Source: Paludibacteraceae bacterium (GTDB taxonomy: Bacteria; Bacteroidota; Bacteroidia; Bacteroidales; Paludibacteraceae). From it: a stretch of 64,000 bases of DNA. A program made the position numbers and the translations under genes. A model generated the notes under the pieces. The model saw only the letters and a list, made by a program, of their open reading frames with translations, ran no database searches and was not told where the DNA came from. Positions 55,857-64,000 of this stretch are shown one piece after another. Location of the stretch: assembly GCA_017448985.1 (NCBI GenBank), contig JAFSKL010000028.1:1-64000 (forward strand), read 5' to 3'. The first letter of the stretch is position 1, and each line of letters begins with the position of its first letter.

Positions 55857-57251
55857 ATGTTAACATTAAAACAAATCTATGATGATAAGGCTCGCGTGAT
55901 AGCGGGCTTGGAGAAAAAACACTTCTCAGGCGCCGCAGAGGCAATCGACGAAGTGCTTCGTCTTGATGGAGAGCGCAAGGCCGCACAGCAGGCTAAGGAT
56001 GCCGCAGCTGCTGAGATGAACAAGATCAGCAAGTCCATCGGTATGCTCATGGCGCAAGGCAAACGTGAGGAAGCCGAAGCTGCCAAGGCGCAGACAGGCG
56101 CACTCAAAGCGCAGATTGCCGAGTACGACGTGAAGATGAGCGAGGCCGAAGAGGCGCAGACCAAACTGCTGCTCACCATTCCCAATGTACCCTACGACAT
56201 CGTGCCAGAGGGTGCTTCCGCAGAGGACAACCTCGCTGTTACCATCGGTAACTGGCCCAACCAGCCGATGATCGATGAGATTGAGAAGAACGGATATGTG
56301 GCCCTAAAAGATTGGAATAGCGAGGTGGATGAGAAGATCGCTGAAGAGCGTTTATCTACCCTCTCCCTTGAGGGGAGAGCCGGAGAGGGGTTGAAACTGC
56401 CGCATTGGGAACTCGCCAAGAAATACAACCTCATCGATTTTGACCTCGGTGTCAAGATCAGCGGTGCCGGATTCCCCGTTTATATCGGTCAGGGTGCCCG
56501 TCTCCAGCGCGCGCTCATCAATTTCTTCCTCGCGGAAGCCAACAAAGCCGGTTACACGGAGATCATGCCGCCCACAGTGGTCAACGCCGCTTCGGGTTAC
56601 GGAACGGGCCAGTTGCCGGACAAAGAGGGACAGATGTACCACTGCGAAGTGGACGACCTCTACCTCATTCCGACAGCCGAGGTGCCTGTGACCAACCTCT
56701 ACCGCGATGTCATTCTCGACGAGGCACAACTGCCCATTAAGAACTGCGCATACACGGAGTGTTTCCGTCGCGAGGCAGGCTCCTACGGCAAGGATGTACG
56801 CGGTCTAAACCGCCTCCACGAGTTCTCCAAGATCGAGATCGTACGCATCGACACGCCCGAACATTCGGACGCTTCGCATAAAGAGATGCTCGACCATGTG
56901 GAAGGCCTCTTGCAGAAACTGGAACTGCCCTATCGTATCCTCCGTCTCTCAGGCGGTGACATGTCGTTCACAGCAGCGCTCTGCTATGATTTTGAGGTGT
57001 ACAGCGAAGCGCAGCATCGTTGGCTCGAGGTATCCTCGACCTCCAATTTCGACACGTATCAAGCGAATCGTCTGAAATGCCGTTACCGCCGTGCCGAGGA
57101 CAAGAAAGTGACACTCTGCCACACGCTCAACGGCTCGGCTTTGGCCCTGCCGCGTATCGTGGCTGCGCTCCTCGAGAACAACCAGTGCGAAGAAGGCATT
57201 CGTATCCCCAAAGCCCTCCAACCGTTCTTTGGAGACGACATGATTCGGTAA
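55857..57251 (+). CDS. serS: seryl-tRNA synthetase
   Basis: 464 aa class II synthetase. N-terminal coiled-coil tRNA-binding arm (about 30-110), then class II motif 2 CFRREAGSYGKDVRGLNRLHEFSKIE and motif 3 GSALALPRIVAALLENNQ. At about 168-179 an insert (STLSLEGRAGEGLKLPHW) lengthens the usual link before LPHWELAKKYNLIDF; it is a copy of the palindromic element found in kbl and alr. Terminator just downstream. Confidence 0.97.
   Translation: MLTLKQIYDDKARVIAGLEKKHFSGAAEAIDEVLRLDGERKAAQQAKDAAAAEMNKISKSIGMLMAQGKREEAEAAKAQTGALKAQIAEYDVKMSEAEEAQTKLLLTIPNVPYDIVPEGASAEDNLAVTIGNWPNQPMIDEIEKNGYVALKDWNSEVDEKIAEERLSTLSLEGRAGEGLKLPHWELAKKYNLIDFDLGVKISGAGFPVYIGQGARLQRALINFFLAEANKAGYTEIMPPTVVNAASGYGTGQLPDKEGQMYHCEVDDLYLIPTAEVPVTNLYRDVILDEAQLPIKNCAYTECFRREAGSYGKDVRGLNRLHEFSKIEIVRIDTPEHSDASHKEMLDHVEGLLQKLELPYRILRLSGGDMSFTAALCYDFEVYSEAQHRWLEVSSTSNFDTYQANRLKCRYRRAEDKKVTLCHTLNGSALALPRIVAALLENNQCEEGIRIPKALQPFFGDDMIR
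56358..56392 (+). repeat. palindromic coding element (SLEGRAGEG) in serS
   Basis: CCTCTCCCTTGAGGGGAGAG plus CCGGAGAGGGG, read as TLSLEGRAGEGL. Confidence 0.9.
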
Positions 57252-57255
57252 AATA

Positions 57256-57279
57256 AACGTCCTTCGGGGCGTTTTTTTT
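57256..57279 (+). terminator. intrinsic terminator after serS
   Basis: ACGTCC-TTCG-GGGCGT with a UUCG tetraloop and seven or more T. Confidence 0.9.
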
Positions 57280-57281
57280 AT

Positions 57282-57312
57282 CCTTAAACTTTCAACTTTA
57301 AACTTTAAACAG
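57282..57312. repeat. 7-bp ACTTTAA repeat
   Basis: TTAAACTTTCA ACTTTAA ACTTTAA AC after the serS terminator. Confidence 0.8.
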
Positions 57313-57329
57313 AAAAAGTTCCACTTTTT

Positions 57330-57361
57330 CTTGTGTATGTCATTTTTTTTTTGTAACTTTG
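57330..57361 (+). promoter_or_regulatory. Bacteroides-type promoter of the small membrane protein gene
   Basis: CTTGTGTATGTC at -33 and TAACTTTG at 57354, 24-nt phase. This makes the ATG at 57387, not GTG 57372, the likely start. Confidence 0.85.
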
Positions 57362-57386
57362 CCGCGAATTTGTGAAATTGTGTTTT

Positions 57387-57917
57387 ATGCAAACAGCATT
57401 GTTGATAATTCTGGTCGTGGCCGTGGTCATCTTCGGCTTTTGGATGATTCAGTATTCGACCTTCCGCAACGAGGAGAAGAAACGTCAGTTTGAGCTCAAA
57501 CGCGAGTCCCAGAAAGCGGTCTCGCCTATTCGTCTGCGCGCTTACGAACGGCTCGCACTCCTTCTTGAGCGTACCAAGCCGGAGCATATGCTCATGGAGT
57601 TGCAATCCAACCAGCCCGAGGCGTTGAGTACTTGGACCGTTTCCCAACTGCAGCAGTACTTGCTCCAGACCATTCGCGCGGAGTTTGACCATAACCAGAG
57701 CCAGCAAGTCTATGTGAGTGAGGAAGTATGGGACATGATCGTCAACGTTCGTGACCAGATGGCCACTTTCGTCATCGCTATCGCCGGACAACTGCCCAAG
57801 GACGCCAACACACAGACCTATGTGACGACCCTGCTGACCGCTTTCAACTCCAACGGACTCACGCCCACGGACAAAGCGCTCGAATATCTGAAAAATGAGG
57901 CGAAAGAGCTTATGTAA
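57387..57917 (+). CDS. conserved Bacteroidota single-pass membrane protein
   Basis: About 176 aa from ATG 57387; a GTG at 57372 would lie only about 5 nt from the predicted transcript start. One transmembrane helix (LLIILVVAVVIFGFWMI), then a charged stretch and a helical soluble domain (SPIRLRAYERLALLLERTKPEHML, IRAEFDHNQSQQVYVSEEVWDMI). Resembles a small uncharacterised family widespread in Bacteroidota. Function unknown. Overlaps the next gene by 23 bp. Confidence 0.8.
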   Translation: MQTALLIILVVAVVIFGFWMIQYSTFRNEEKKRQFELKRESQKAVSPIRLRAYERLALLLERTKPEHMLMELQSNQPEALSTWTVSQLQQYLLQTIRAEFDHNQSQQVYVSEEVWDMIVNVRDQMATFVIAIAGQLPKDANTQTYVTTLLTAFNSNGLTPTDKALEYLKNEAKELM

Positions 57918-58668
57918 CATAGTACTCTTGCTGTGGCTGATGGCCAACGCCCTGCCGCTGATGGCGCACAACGACTCGACGGCTCTGGCCAAAGCGCCCC
58001 TCTACGGCGGGACGCAAGTCAAACTGGACATCGCATCGCCGATCATCATTGCTGCCTCCAACAAATGGCAGATGCAACATTACGAAATGGCGGTCAATGT
58101 GCGGCTCAAGGATCGCTTTTACCCCACTTTTGAACTGGGTTACGCAGGCGGCACGACCACACAAGGCGACACCATTGCCTATGCCGGACAAGGCGGATTC
58201 TTCAGGGCCGGAGTGGACCTCCATCCGCTCAAGAAACATCCCGAGAGTCCTCACGCCATGCTCATCGGCGTTCGGCTCGGAGCTGCGGTACAGGACTTTA
58301 ATCAGGACCTCACCCGCGAGCCCAAAAGCACCGCCACGGACGCCTTGGTAACAACAGATGTCTATGCCGTCAACACCAAGGGCATCTACGGCGATTGCTG
58401 GGGAGAGATAGTGGCAGGATGCCAAGTCGAGATAGCCAAAGTCGAACGACCAACGACCAACGACAAACGACCAATGGCTTTTTACATGGGATGGATGGGA
58501 CGGCTCAAATGTCTGTTCACGCGCTCGCTCGTTCCCACAGCCAAAAAGCAACTGACGGACGAACAACTGATGGCCGGAAGCGTGCTCACGCCCATTTACA
58601 TTCCGGGCTACGGCAAACGGGATAACATAGCGTGGGGATTCGACTACTACATCGGATGGCGATTTTAA
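57895..58668 (+). CDS. DUF6048-like outer-membrane beta-barrel protein
   Basis: 257 aa. Signal peptide (LCNIVLLLWLMANALPLMA) after a basic n-region; then PLYGGTQVKLDIASPI, RFYPTFELGYAGG, GFFRAGVDLHPLKK and terminal IPGYGKRDNIAWGFDYYIGWRF, the alternating pattern of a small beta-barrel. Matches my recollection of the Bacteroidales DUF6048 family. An in-frame insert VERPTTNDKRPM (about 183-194) sits between EIVAGCQVEIAK and AFYMGWMGRLK. Translationally linked to the membrane protein upstream. Confidence 0.72.
   Translation: MRRKSLCNIVLLLWLMANALPLMAHNDSTALAKAPLYGGTQVKLDIASPIIIAASNKWQMQHYEMAVNVRLKDRFYPTFELGYAGGTTTQGDTIAYAGQGGFFRAGVDLHPLKKHPESPHAMLIGVRLGAAVQDFNQDLTREPKSTATDALVTTDVYAVNTKGIYGDCWGEIVAGCQVEIAKVERPTTNDKRPMAFYMGWMGRLKCLFTRSLVPTAKKQLTDEQLMAGSVLTPIYIPGYGKRDNIAWGFDYYIGWRF
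58442..58476 (+). repeat. in-frame 7-bp AACGACC repeat in the beta-barrel gene
   Basis: AACGACC AACGACC AACGACA AACGACC AATGG, encoding ERPTTNDKRPM in a loop between strands. Confidence 0.88.
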
Positions 58669-58688
58669 CCCTAATCAGCGGTCCGGAA

Positions 58689-58732
58689 CGACAGTCGAAC
58701 GACGGTCGAACGACGGTCGAACGACAGTCAAA
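58689..58732. repeat. 11-bp GTCGAACGACG repeat upstream of tkt
   Basis: AACGACA GTCGAACGACG GTCGAACGACG GTCGAACGACA GTC: three exact 11-bp units. No promoter was recognised in the 122-bp gap. Confidence 0.92.
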
Positions 58733-58790
58733 GCCAATGTAAGTACACTAACACACCAAGAAAAGAACAAAAATTAATATAAAAATTACT

Positions 58791-60800
58791 ATGAACAAGA
58801 CACAACTTTTAAATCGCGCGGCGGACAACATCCGAATCCTGGCCGCAGCAGCAGTAGAGAAAGCTAAGAGTGGTCACCCGGGCGGAGCTATGGGTGGCGC
58901 GGACTTCATCAATGTCCTCTTTAGCGAGTTTCTGGAATACGACCCAGAGAATCCGGGCTGGGAGGCACGTGACCGTTTCTTCCTCGATCCGGGTCACATG
59001 GCGCCGATGCTCTACGGACAGCTCTGCCTCGCCGGTAAGTTCACACTCAAAGACCTGCAGAACCTCCGTCAATGGGGTTCGGTAACGCCCGGACACCCTG
59101 AGCGCGAGATAGAGCGGATGATAGAGAACACCTCCGGACCGCTCGGACAGGGACACACATTCGCTGTCGGAGCTGCCATCGCGGCCAAGTGGTTCAACAC
59201 CCGTTACGGCGCTATTCATAATCCGACCATCTATGCCTTCATCTCCGACGGCGGCGTACAGGAAGAGATATCGCAAGGTGCAGGCCGTTTGGCAGGACAC
59301 CTCGGGCTGGACAATTTGATCATGTTCTACGACTCCAACACCATACAGCTCTCGACGGGCTGCGGTGAAGTGACATCCGAAGATGTGGCGGCCAAGTACA
59401 ATGCCTGGGGATGGTATGTGCAAGAGATACCGGGCAACGACCCGGACGCTATTCGCGAGGCCATCATCAAAGCCAAAGCCGAGAAGAACCGCCCGTCGCT
59501 CATCATCGGTCACACCATTATGGGCAAAGGCTGCGTCACGGAAGAAGGCGCCAACTGGGAAGGCAAGTGTTCCACCCACGGCGCTCCGCTCAGCAAAGCC
59601 GGCGCTTCGTTCGAGAAGACGATCGAGCATCTCGGCGGTGATCCCACCAACCCGTTCCAGATCTTCCCCGAAGTGAAGCAACTGTACGACGACCGCGCTG
59701 CCGAACTGCGCGAAATATGCAACAAACGCTATGCCGCTTACTACGATTGGAAACAAGCTAATCCGCTGGCCGCCAACGAATACGAGACCTTTATGTCCGG
59801 CGAAGTGCCCTGCATCGACTGGAGCCTCATTCAGCAGAAAGCCGGTGCGGCTACGCGTAACGCCAGCGGTGTCGTGCTCTCGTTCCTGGCGGAGAATGTA
59901 GGCAACATGATCGTTTCGTCCGCCGACCTCAGCAATTCCGACAAGACCGACGGCTTCCTCAAGAAGACTCACGCGCTCAAGAAAGGCGATTTCAGCGGAC
60001 AGTTCCTCCAAGCGGGTGTCAGCGAACTGACCATGGCCTGCGTCATGATCGGTATGAGCCTCCACGGCGGTATCATCCCTGCCTGCGGTACCTTCTTCGT
60101 CTTCAGCGATTATATGAAACCAGCCGTGCGTATGGCTGCCCTCATGGAACTCCCTGTGAAATTCATCTGGAGCCACGATGCGTTCCGTGTAGGTGAAGAC
60201 GGTCCGACCCACGAGCCCGTCGAGCAAGAGGCACAGATCCGTCTGATGGAGAAACTGCACAACCACAGCGGCAAACCCTCGATGCTCGTTCTCCGTCCGG
60301 CGGACGCAGAAGAAACGACCCTCGCTTGGCGTGCTGCCATCGAGAACACCGCTACACCGACCGCTTTGATTCTGAGCCGTCAGGACATAGCACCGGTGCC
60401 CAATGTCAATCTCGCAGGCTTCCGCAAAGGTGCGTACATCGTCAGCAAGGATGAGAATCCGCAAATCGTGCTCCTCGCTTCCGGCAGTGAAGTATCCACT
60501 CTTCTCGCCGGCGCCGAATTGCTCCGCGCTGAAGGTATCCGCCTGCAAATAGTCAGCGTGCCTTCCGAAGGACTCTTCCGCCAACAACCGAAAGAGTACC
60601 AGGACGAAATACTCCCCAAGCACCTCAAACGCTTCGGCATGACCGCAGGCCTCAGCTGCACTCTCGAAGGACTCGTCGGCGAGAACGGCGCTATCTGGGG
60701 ACTCAACTCCTTTGGTTTCTCCGCGCCATACAAAGTGCTCGACGAGAAACTCGGCTTCACCGCACAAAATGTGTACGAACAAGTAAAGAAATTACTATAA
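58791..60800 (+). CDS. tkt: transketolase
   Basis: 669 aa thiamine-diphosphate enzyme of the pentose phosphate pathway. Seen: [33 protein letters not shown] motif around [32 protein letters not shown] (read in parts), [10 protein letters not shown], and the pyrimidine-domain [10 protein letters not shown]. Full length, with no repeat inserts found, unlike the related enzyme dxs. Gap of 49 bp to leuS filled by an 8-bp repeat. Confidence 0.97.
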   Translation: MNKTQLLNRAADNIRILAAAAVEKAKSGHPGGAMGGADFINVLFSEFLEYDPENPGWEARDRFFLDPGHMAPMLYGQLCLAGKFTLKDLQNLRQWGSVTPGHPEREIERMIENTSGPLGQGHTFAVGAAIAAKWFNTRYGAIHNPTIYAFISDGGVQEEISQGAGRLAGHLGLDNLIMFYDSNTIQLSTGCGEVTSEDVAAKYNAWGWYVQEIPGNDPDAIREAIIKAKAEKNRPSLIIGHTIMGKGCVTEEGANWEGKCSTHGAPLSKAGASFEKTIEHLGGDPTNPFQIFPEVKQLYDDRAAELREICNKRYAAYYDWKQANPLAANEYETFMSGEVPCIDWSLIQQKAGAATRNASGVVLSFLAENVGNMIVSSADLSNSDKTDGFLKKTHALKKGDFSGQFLQAGVSELTMACVMIGMSLHGGIIPACGTFFVFSDYMKPAVRMAALMELPVKFIWSHDAFRVGEDGPTHEPVEQEAQIRLMEKLHNHSGKPSMLVLRPADAEETTLAWRAAIENTATPTALILSRQDIAPVPNVNLAGFRKGAYIVSKDENPQIVLLASGSEVSTLLAGAELLRAEGIRLQIVSVPSEGLFRQQPKEYQDEILPKHLKRFGMTAGLSCTLEGLVGENGAIWGLNSFGFSAPYKVLDEKLGFTAQNVYEQVKKLL

Positions 60801-60840
60801 TCGAGATCTCGAAGTCTCGACATCTCGAGATATCGAAAAT
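60799..60840. repeat. 8-bp TCGAGATC repeat between tkt and leuS
   Basis: TCGAGATC TCGAAGTC TCGACATC TCGAGATA TCG: four 8-bp units, partly self-complementary. Confidence 0.92.
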
Positions 60841-60849
60841 AAATTAAAC

Positions 60850-63603
60850 ATGGAATACAATTTTTCTGACATCGAGAGACGCTGGCAGGAAGCGTGGGAG
60901 AAAGAAGGCGTTTACGCCGTTTCGAATGAGTCCGACAAGCCGCACTACTATGTGCTCGATATGTTTCCTTACCCTTCGGGTGCGGGCCTTCATGTCGGTC
61001 ACCCGTTAGGCTACATCGCAAGTGATATCTACAGCCGTTACAAACGCCTCAAAGGCTTCAATGTGCTGCACCCGATGGGTTTTGACAGTTATGGTCTGCC
61101 CGCAGAGCAGTATGCCATTCAGACCGGGCAACATCCCGAAAAGACGACCTTTGAGAATATCGACCGCTACATCTCGCAACTCAAGAAGATCGGTTTCTGC
61201 TACGACTGGAACCGTGAAGTGCGGACCTGCGACCCTAAGTTCTACAAATGGACGCAGTGGGCGTTTGTGAAGATGTTCAACTCGTACTTCGATCCCAAGA
61301 CGCAGAAAGCACAGCCCATCTCCAAACTGATTGCCGAATGGGAAGCCAATGACCCCAAATGGGCGACATTGTCCGAGCGCGAACAGCAAGAGCGCCTGAT
61401 GAAGTACCGCATCGCCTACCTCGCTGACACCAAAGTAAACTGGTGTCCGCAGCTCGGCACAGTGCTCGCCAACGACGAGGTGAGCGAAGGACTCTCTGTC
61501 CGCGGCGGCTATCCCGTCGAGCAACGCGTGATGCGTCAGTGGTGTCTGCGCGTCAGCGCTTATGCCGGACGTCTGTTGGAGGGTCTGGACCGCATCGACT
61601 GGACCGACAGCCTCAAAGAGACGCAGCGTAACTGGATCGGACGCAGCGAAGGTGCCGAGATGCAGTTCAGCATCAAAGGCCAGGACGAGCCGTTCACCAT
61701 CTTCACCACCCGCGCGGATACCATCTATGGCGTCACTTTCATGGTGTTGGCGCCGGAAAGCGAGTACGTACAACGCGTCATCACCGACGAGCAACGCGAG
61801 GAAGTGGAGGCTTATCTCGCCCGCTGCAAGAACCGTACCGAGCGTGAGCGTATAGCCGATCGCCGCGTCACGGGCGTGTTCACCGGCAGTTATGCCATCA
61901 ACCCGCTCACGCAAGGCGAGATCCCTATCTATATCTCCGATTATGTGCTCGCGGGCTACGGAACGGGCGCCATCATGGCGGTACCGGCTCACGACAGCCG
62001 TGACTACGCGTTTGCCAAGCATTTCAACCTGCCGATCATCCCGTTAATTGAAGGCGCCGACATCAGCGAGGAGTCGTTCGACGCCAAGGAAGGCAAGATG
62101 ATCAACTCCGGCTTCCTCAACGGCATGGAGGTGAAAGAGGCCATCCAGGCCATGAAGGAGTATATCACCAACACGGGTATCGGTCGTGTCAAGGTTAACT
62201 ACCGCCTCCGTGATGCTATCTTCTCGCGTCAACGTTATTGGGGAGAGCCTTTCCCGATCTACTACAAAGACGAGATGCCGTACACGCTGCCCGAAGAGGC
62301 TCTGCCGCTTACCTTACCAGAGGTATCGGACTTCAAGCCGACCTCCGACGGCCGTCCGCCGTTGGGCAACGCCAAGGACTGGACCTACGACGGTCATCCG
62401 CTGGAGCTTTGTACGATGCCGGGCTTTGCCGGCAGTTCGGCTTATTACCTCCGTTACATGGACCCGCATAACGACGAAGCGCTCGTCGGCAAGCAGGCCA
62501 ACGAATACTGGCGTCAGGTGGACCTTTACTTAGGCGGTTCGGAGCACGCGACGGGTCACCTCATCTATTCGCGGTTCTGGAACAAGTTCCTCTACGACCT
62601 CGGCTATGTGTGCGAGGACGAGCCGTTCAAGAAACTGATCAATCAGGGAATGATTCAAGGCCGTTCGAACTTCGTCTATCGCTATATAGGTGAAGGTGCG
62701 ACGGGTAATCTCTATATCAGTTATAACCTCATCGAGAATCCCGAGTACAAGGACAAAGTGCAGCCCATTCATGTCAATGTCAACATCGTCAACAACGATG
62801 TGCTCGATATCAATGCCTTCCGCGCGTGGATGCCGGAATTCAAAAACGCCGAGTTCGTCTTCGCGGACGGCACATCGTCTGAACTGATCGGCTACACCGC
62901 CGGACCGAAGCAGTACATCTGCGGCTGGGCGGTAGAAAAAATGTCCAAGTCCATGTTCAATGTGGTTAATCCGGACGATGTGATCGCCAAGTTCGGCGCC
63001 GACACGCTCCGTCTGTACGAGATGTTCCTCGGCCCGCTGGAGATGTCCAAACCGTGGGACACCAACGGCATTGACGGGGTGCATCGTTTCTTGCGCCGCT
63101 TGTGGAATCTGTACGAGAATATCTCCGACGCCGAGCCGACCAAAGACGAACTGCGCAGCCTGCACAAGCTCATCAAGAAGATCACTTGGGACATCGAGAA
63201 CTTCTCGTTCAACACCTCTATACCGGCGTTCATGATCGCGCAGAACGAGCTCACGACGCTCAAGTGCAACAAACGCGCCGTCCTCGAGACTTTCGCTATC
63301 CTGCTGGCACCCTATGCCCCGCACATAGCCGAAGAAGCTTGGCACCGTTGCGGCAACGACTCGTTCGTGGTCAATGCCGAGTGGCCCGAGTGCGACGAGG
63401 CTTACCTCGTTGAAGACACGCAGAAATATCCTGTGCAGTTCAACGGCAAAGTGCGTTTCACCTTCGAGTGCCCGAAAGACACGCCGAAAGAGGAGGTAGA
63501 GAAACTCGTCCTCGCGCACGAAGACACATCCAAATATCTCGCCGGCAACACAATCAAGAAAATAATCGTCGTTCCCGGCAGAATTGTCAACATCGTGATG
63601 TAA
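60850..63603 (+). CDS. leuS: leucyl-tRNA synthetase
   Basis: 917 aa class I synthetase. HIGH-type motif in [14 protein letters not shown], editing (CP1) domain with [18 protein letters not shown], and KMSKS in [17 protein letters not shown] stretch near 595-690 ([22 protein letters not shown]) is the Bacteroidetes-type leucine-specific insertion. C-terminal anticodon and tail domains are complete. Starts 49 bp after tkt. Confidence 0.98.
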   Translation: MEYNFSDIERRWQEAWEKEGVYAVSNESDKPHYYVLDMFPYPSGAGLHVGHPLGYIASDIYSRYKRLKGFNVLHPMGFDSYGLPAEQYAIQTGQHPEKTTFENIDRYISQLKKIGFCYDWNREVRTCDPKFYKWTQWAFVKMFNSYFDPKTQKAQPISKLIAEWEANDPKWATLSEREQQERLMKYRIAYLADTKVNWCPQLGTVLANDEVSEGLSVRGGYPVEQRVMRQWCLRVSAYAGRLLEGLDRIDWTDSLKETQRNWIGRSEGAEMQFSIKGQDEPFTIFTTRADTIYGVTFMVLAPESEYVQRVITDEQREEVEAYLARCKNRTERERIADRRVTGVFTGSYAINPLTQGEIPIYISDYVLAGYGTGAIMAVPAHDSRDYAFAKHFNLPIIPLIEGADISEESFDAKEGKMINSGFLNGMEVKEAIQAMKEYITNTGIGRVKVNYRLRDAIFSRQRYWGEPFPIYYKDEMPYTLPEEALPLTLPEVSDFKPTSDGRPPLGNAKDWTYDGHPLELCTMPGFAGSSAYYLRYMDPHNDEALVGKQANEYWRQVDLYLGGSEHATGHLIYSRFWNKFLYDLGYVCEDEPFKKLINQGMIQGRSNFVYRYIGEGATGNLYISYNLIENPEYKDKVQPIHVNVNIVNNDVLDINAFRAWMPEFKNAEFVFADGTSSELIGYTAGPKQYICGWAVEKMSKSMFNVVNPDDVIAKFGADTLRLYEMFLGPLEMSKPWDTNGIDGVHRFLRRLWNLYENISDAEPTKDELRSLHKLIKKITWDIENFSFNTSIPAFMIAQNELTTLKCNKRAVLETFAILLAPYAPHIAEEAWHRCGNDSFVVNAEWPECDEAYLVEDTQKYPVQFNGKVRFTFECPKDTPKEEVEKLVLAHEDTSKYLAGNTIKKIIVVPGRIVNIVM

Positions 63604-63941
63604 CCGCCACAATGGCAAAGAAGAAGGACATATAAAGAAGAGGCAGAACTTTCAAGATCGCAATTTGCGACCTTGAACGATGAGGAGGAAAACTTGAAGT
63701 CGCAATTTGCGACTTCAAACCCGGAAGATATAAATATGTCATCGCAAATTGCGAGGACATTTGAAACAAAAGTGGTTTGCCTTCGCCAAGATGGAATTAA
63801 CAACCGACGAATTATTAACTAAGATATAACCTCCGCGCGTAGCGACGCGTGATAACATATTGTGTGCATAAACGATTGCGATAAAGAATTAGCGGGCAGC
63901 CAATAATGGTTGCCCGCTATTACTTAATAATCGTGCATCTT
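63604..63941. other. gene-poor right-end segment with palindromic coding remnant
   Basis: No complete gene. One open frame (63604-63825, no early ATG) encodes SRSQFATLNDEEEN, LKSQFATSNPED and MSSQIARTFETKVV, with the SQFAT/SQIA units produced by three palindromes TCGCAA-T/A-TTGCGA (63658-63670, 63700-63712, 63742-63754). The middle one extends to a 25-nt inverted repeat (63694-63718). Such SQ[FI]AT strings also occur in phage-type KilA-N/ORF6N proteins, so this may be a remnant of one; weak. Confidence 0.4.
63892..63917 (-). terminator. hairpin ending the minus-strand gene at the right edge
   Basis: GCGGGCAACC-loop-GGCTGCCCGC, 10-bp stem with one wobble, 25 bp past the stop at 63942. The T-run is weak. 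Confidence 0.6.
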
Positions 63942-64000
63942 TTACTCTGCCAAATTGACAGCGTAATAACGGACGCGGCCTTGGGGTGTGCAGCCGGTAA
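63942..64000 (-). CDS. C-terminus of a gene continuing beyond the window
   Basis: Minus-strand frame reading TGCTPQGRVRYYAVNLAE and TAA at 63942-63944, followed by a hairpin. The residue choice looks coding and the terminator placement fits, but only 19 codons are visible, so no function can be given. Confidence 0.45.
   Translation of the reverse strand, partial: TGCTPQGRVRYYAVNLAE

Noticed and set aside
58809..60782. 657-aa open frame antisense to tkt
   Set aside because: Mirror frame of a full-length transketolase.

Overview
The window looks like a chromosomal segment of a Bacteroidales (Bacteroidota) genome. The grounds are: the bat aerotolerance genes, a MurF-alanine racemase fusion, a BspA-type leucine-rich surface protein, a C10 protease with a type IX secretion (T9SS) tail, threonine dehydrogenase/Kbl, and promoters of the Bacteroides type (TTTG at -33, TAnnTTTG at -7). 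Shine-Dalgarno sequences are mostly absent. Most of the content is housekeeping. No rRNA, tRNA, insertion sequence, CRISPR array or prophage was seen.

Layout. 1-3005 (+): the end of a bat operon (batC tail, batD, batE). 3002-26012 (-): a TPR/LuxR membrane regulator; a giant LRR/InlB-repeat surface protein; a lipoprotein; infB-nusA-rimP; dnaK; era; an M16 protease; tdh-kbl; gdhA. 26187-41231 (+): a C10 protease, mutS, mltG, a Usp-like protein, a candidate sRNA, a BadF-type kinase, a glycosyltransferase, a SpoIID-like protein, a THUMP-type methyltransferase, murF-alr and an ABC ATPase. 41238-41868: a decayed surface-protein gene. 42136-51839 (+): dxs, trkA, trkH, an SGNH hydrolase plus MBOAT acyltransferase pair, coaE and murG, packed with overlaps. 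51802-53124 (-): a TrpB-type synthase. 53241-63603 (+): an AsmA-like protein, rplU-rpmA, serS, two small Bacteroidota proteins, tkt and leuS. The right end holds a short palindromic coding remnant and the last codons of a minus-strand gene.

The most striking feature is a genome-wide class of very short tandem repeats, found at about 40 places. The unit is nearly always 7 bp, sometimes 8 or 11 bp, in about ten sequence families (for example ATGGAAA/ATGGACA, GTCAGCC, GTAACCC, ATTCATT, AGTACAG, TAGTCTAC). They lie between genes, but also in frame inside conserved enzymes, where three 7-bp units encode a repeating heptapeptide such as NGKWKME. They also sit on gene junctions, supplying start codons (era, the SpoIID-like gene, the methyltransferase, the MBOAT gene). 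A second, palindromic element encodes a SLEGRAGEG-like peptide in frame in kbl, serS and alr, with related copies in murF and a pseudogene. A third element with two hairpins is inserted in frame in era. Together they resemble cyanobacterial heptanucleotide STRR sequences and Rickettsia palindromic elements, here in one bacteroidete.

Twelve housekeeping promoters share an invariant 24-nt phase between the two boxes, often with a TTGCATATATGCAA-like palindrome over the -33 box. dnaK instead has a sigma-54-like -24/-12 site. The MurF half of the MurF-Alr fusion has lost most of its central and C-terminal domains.
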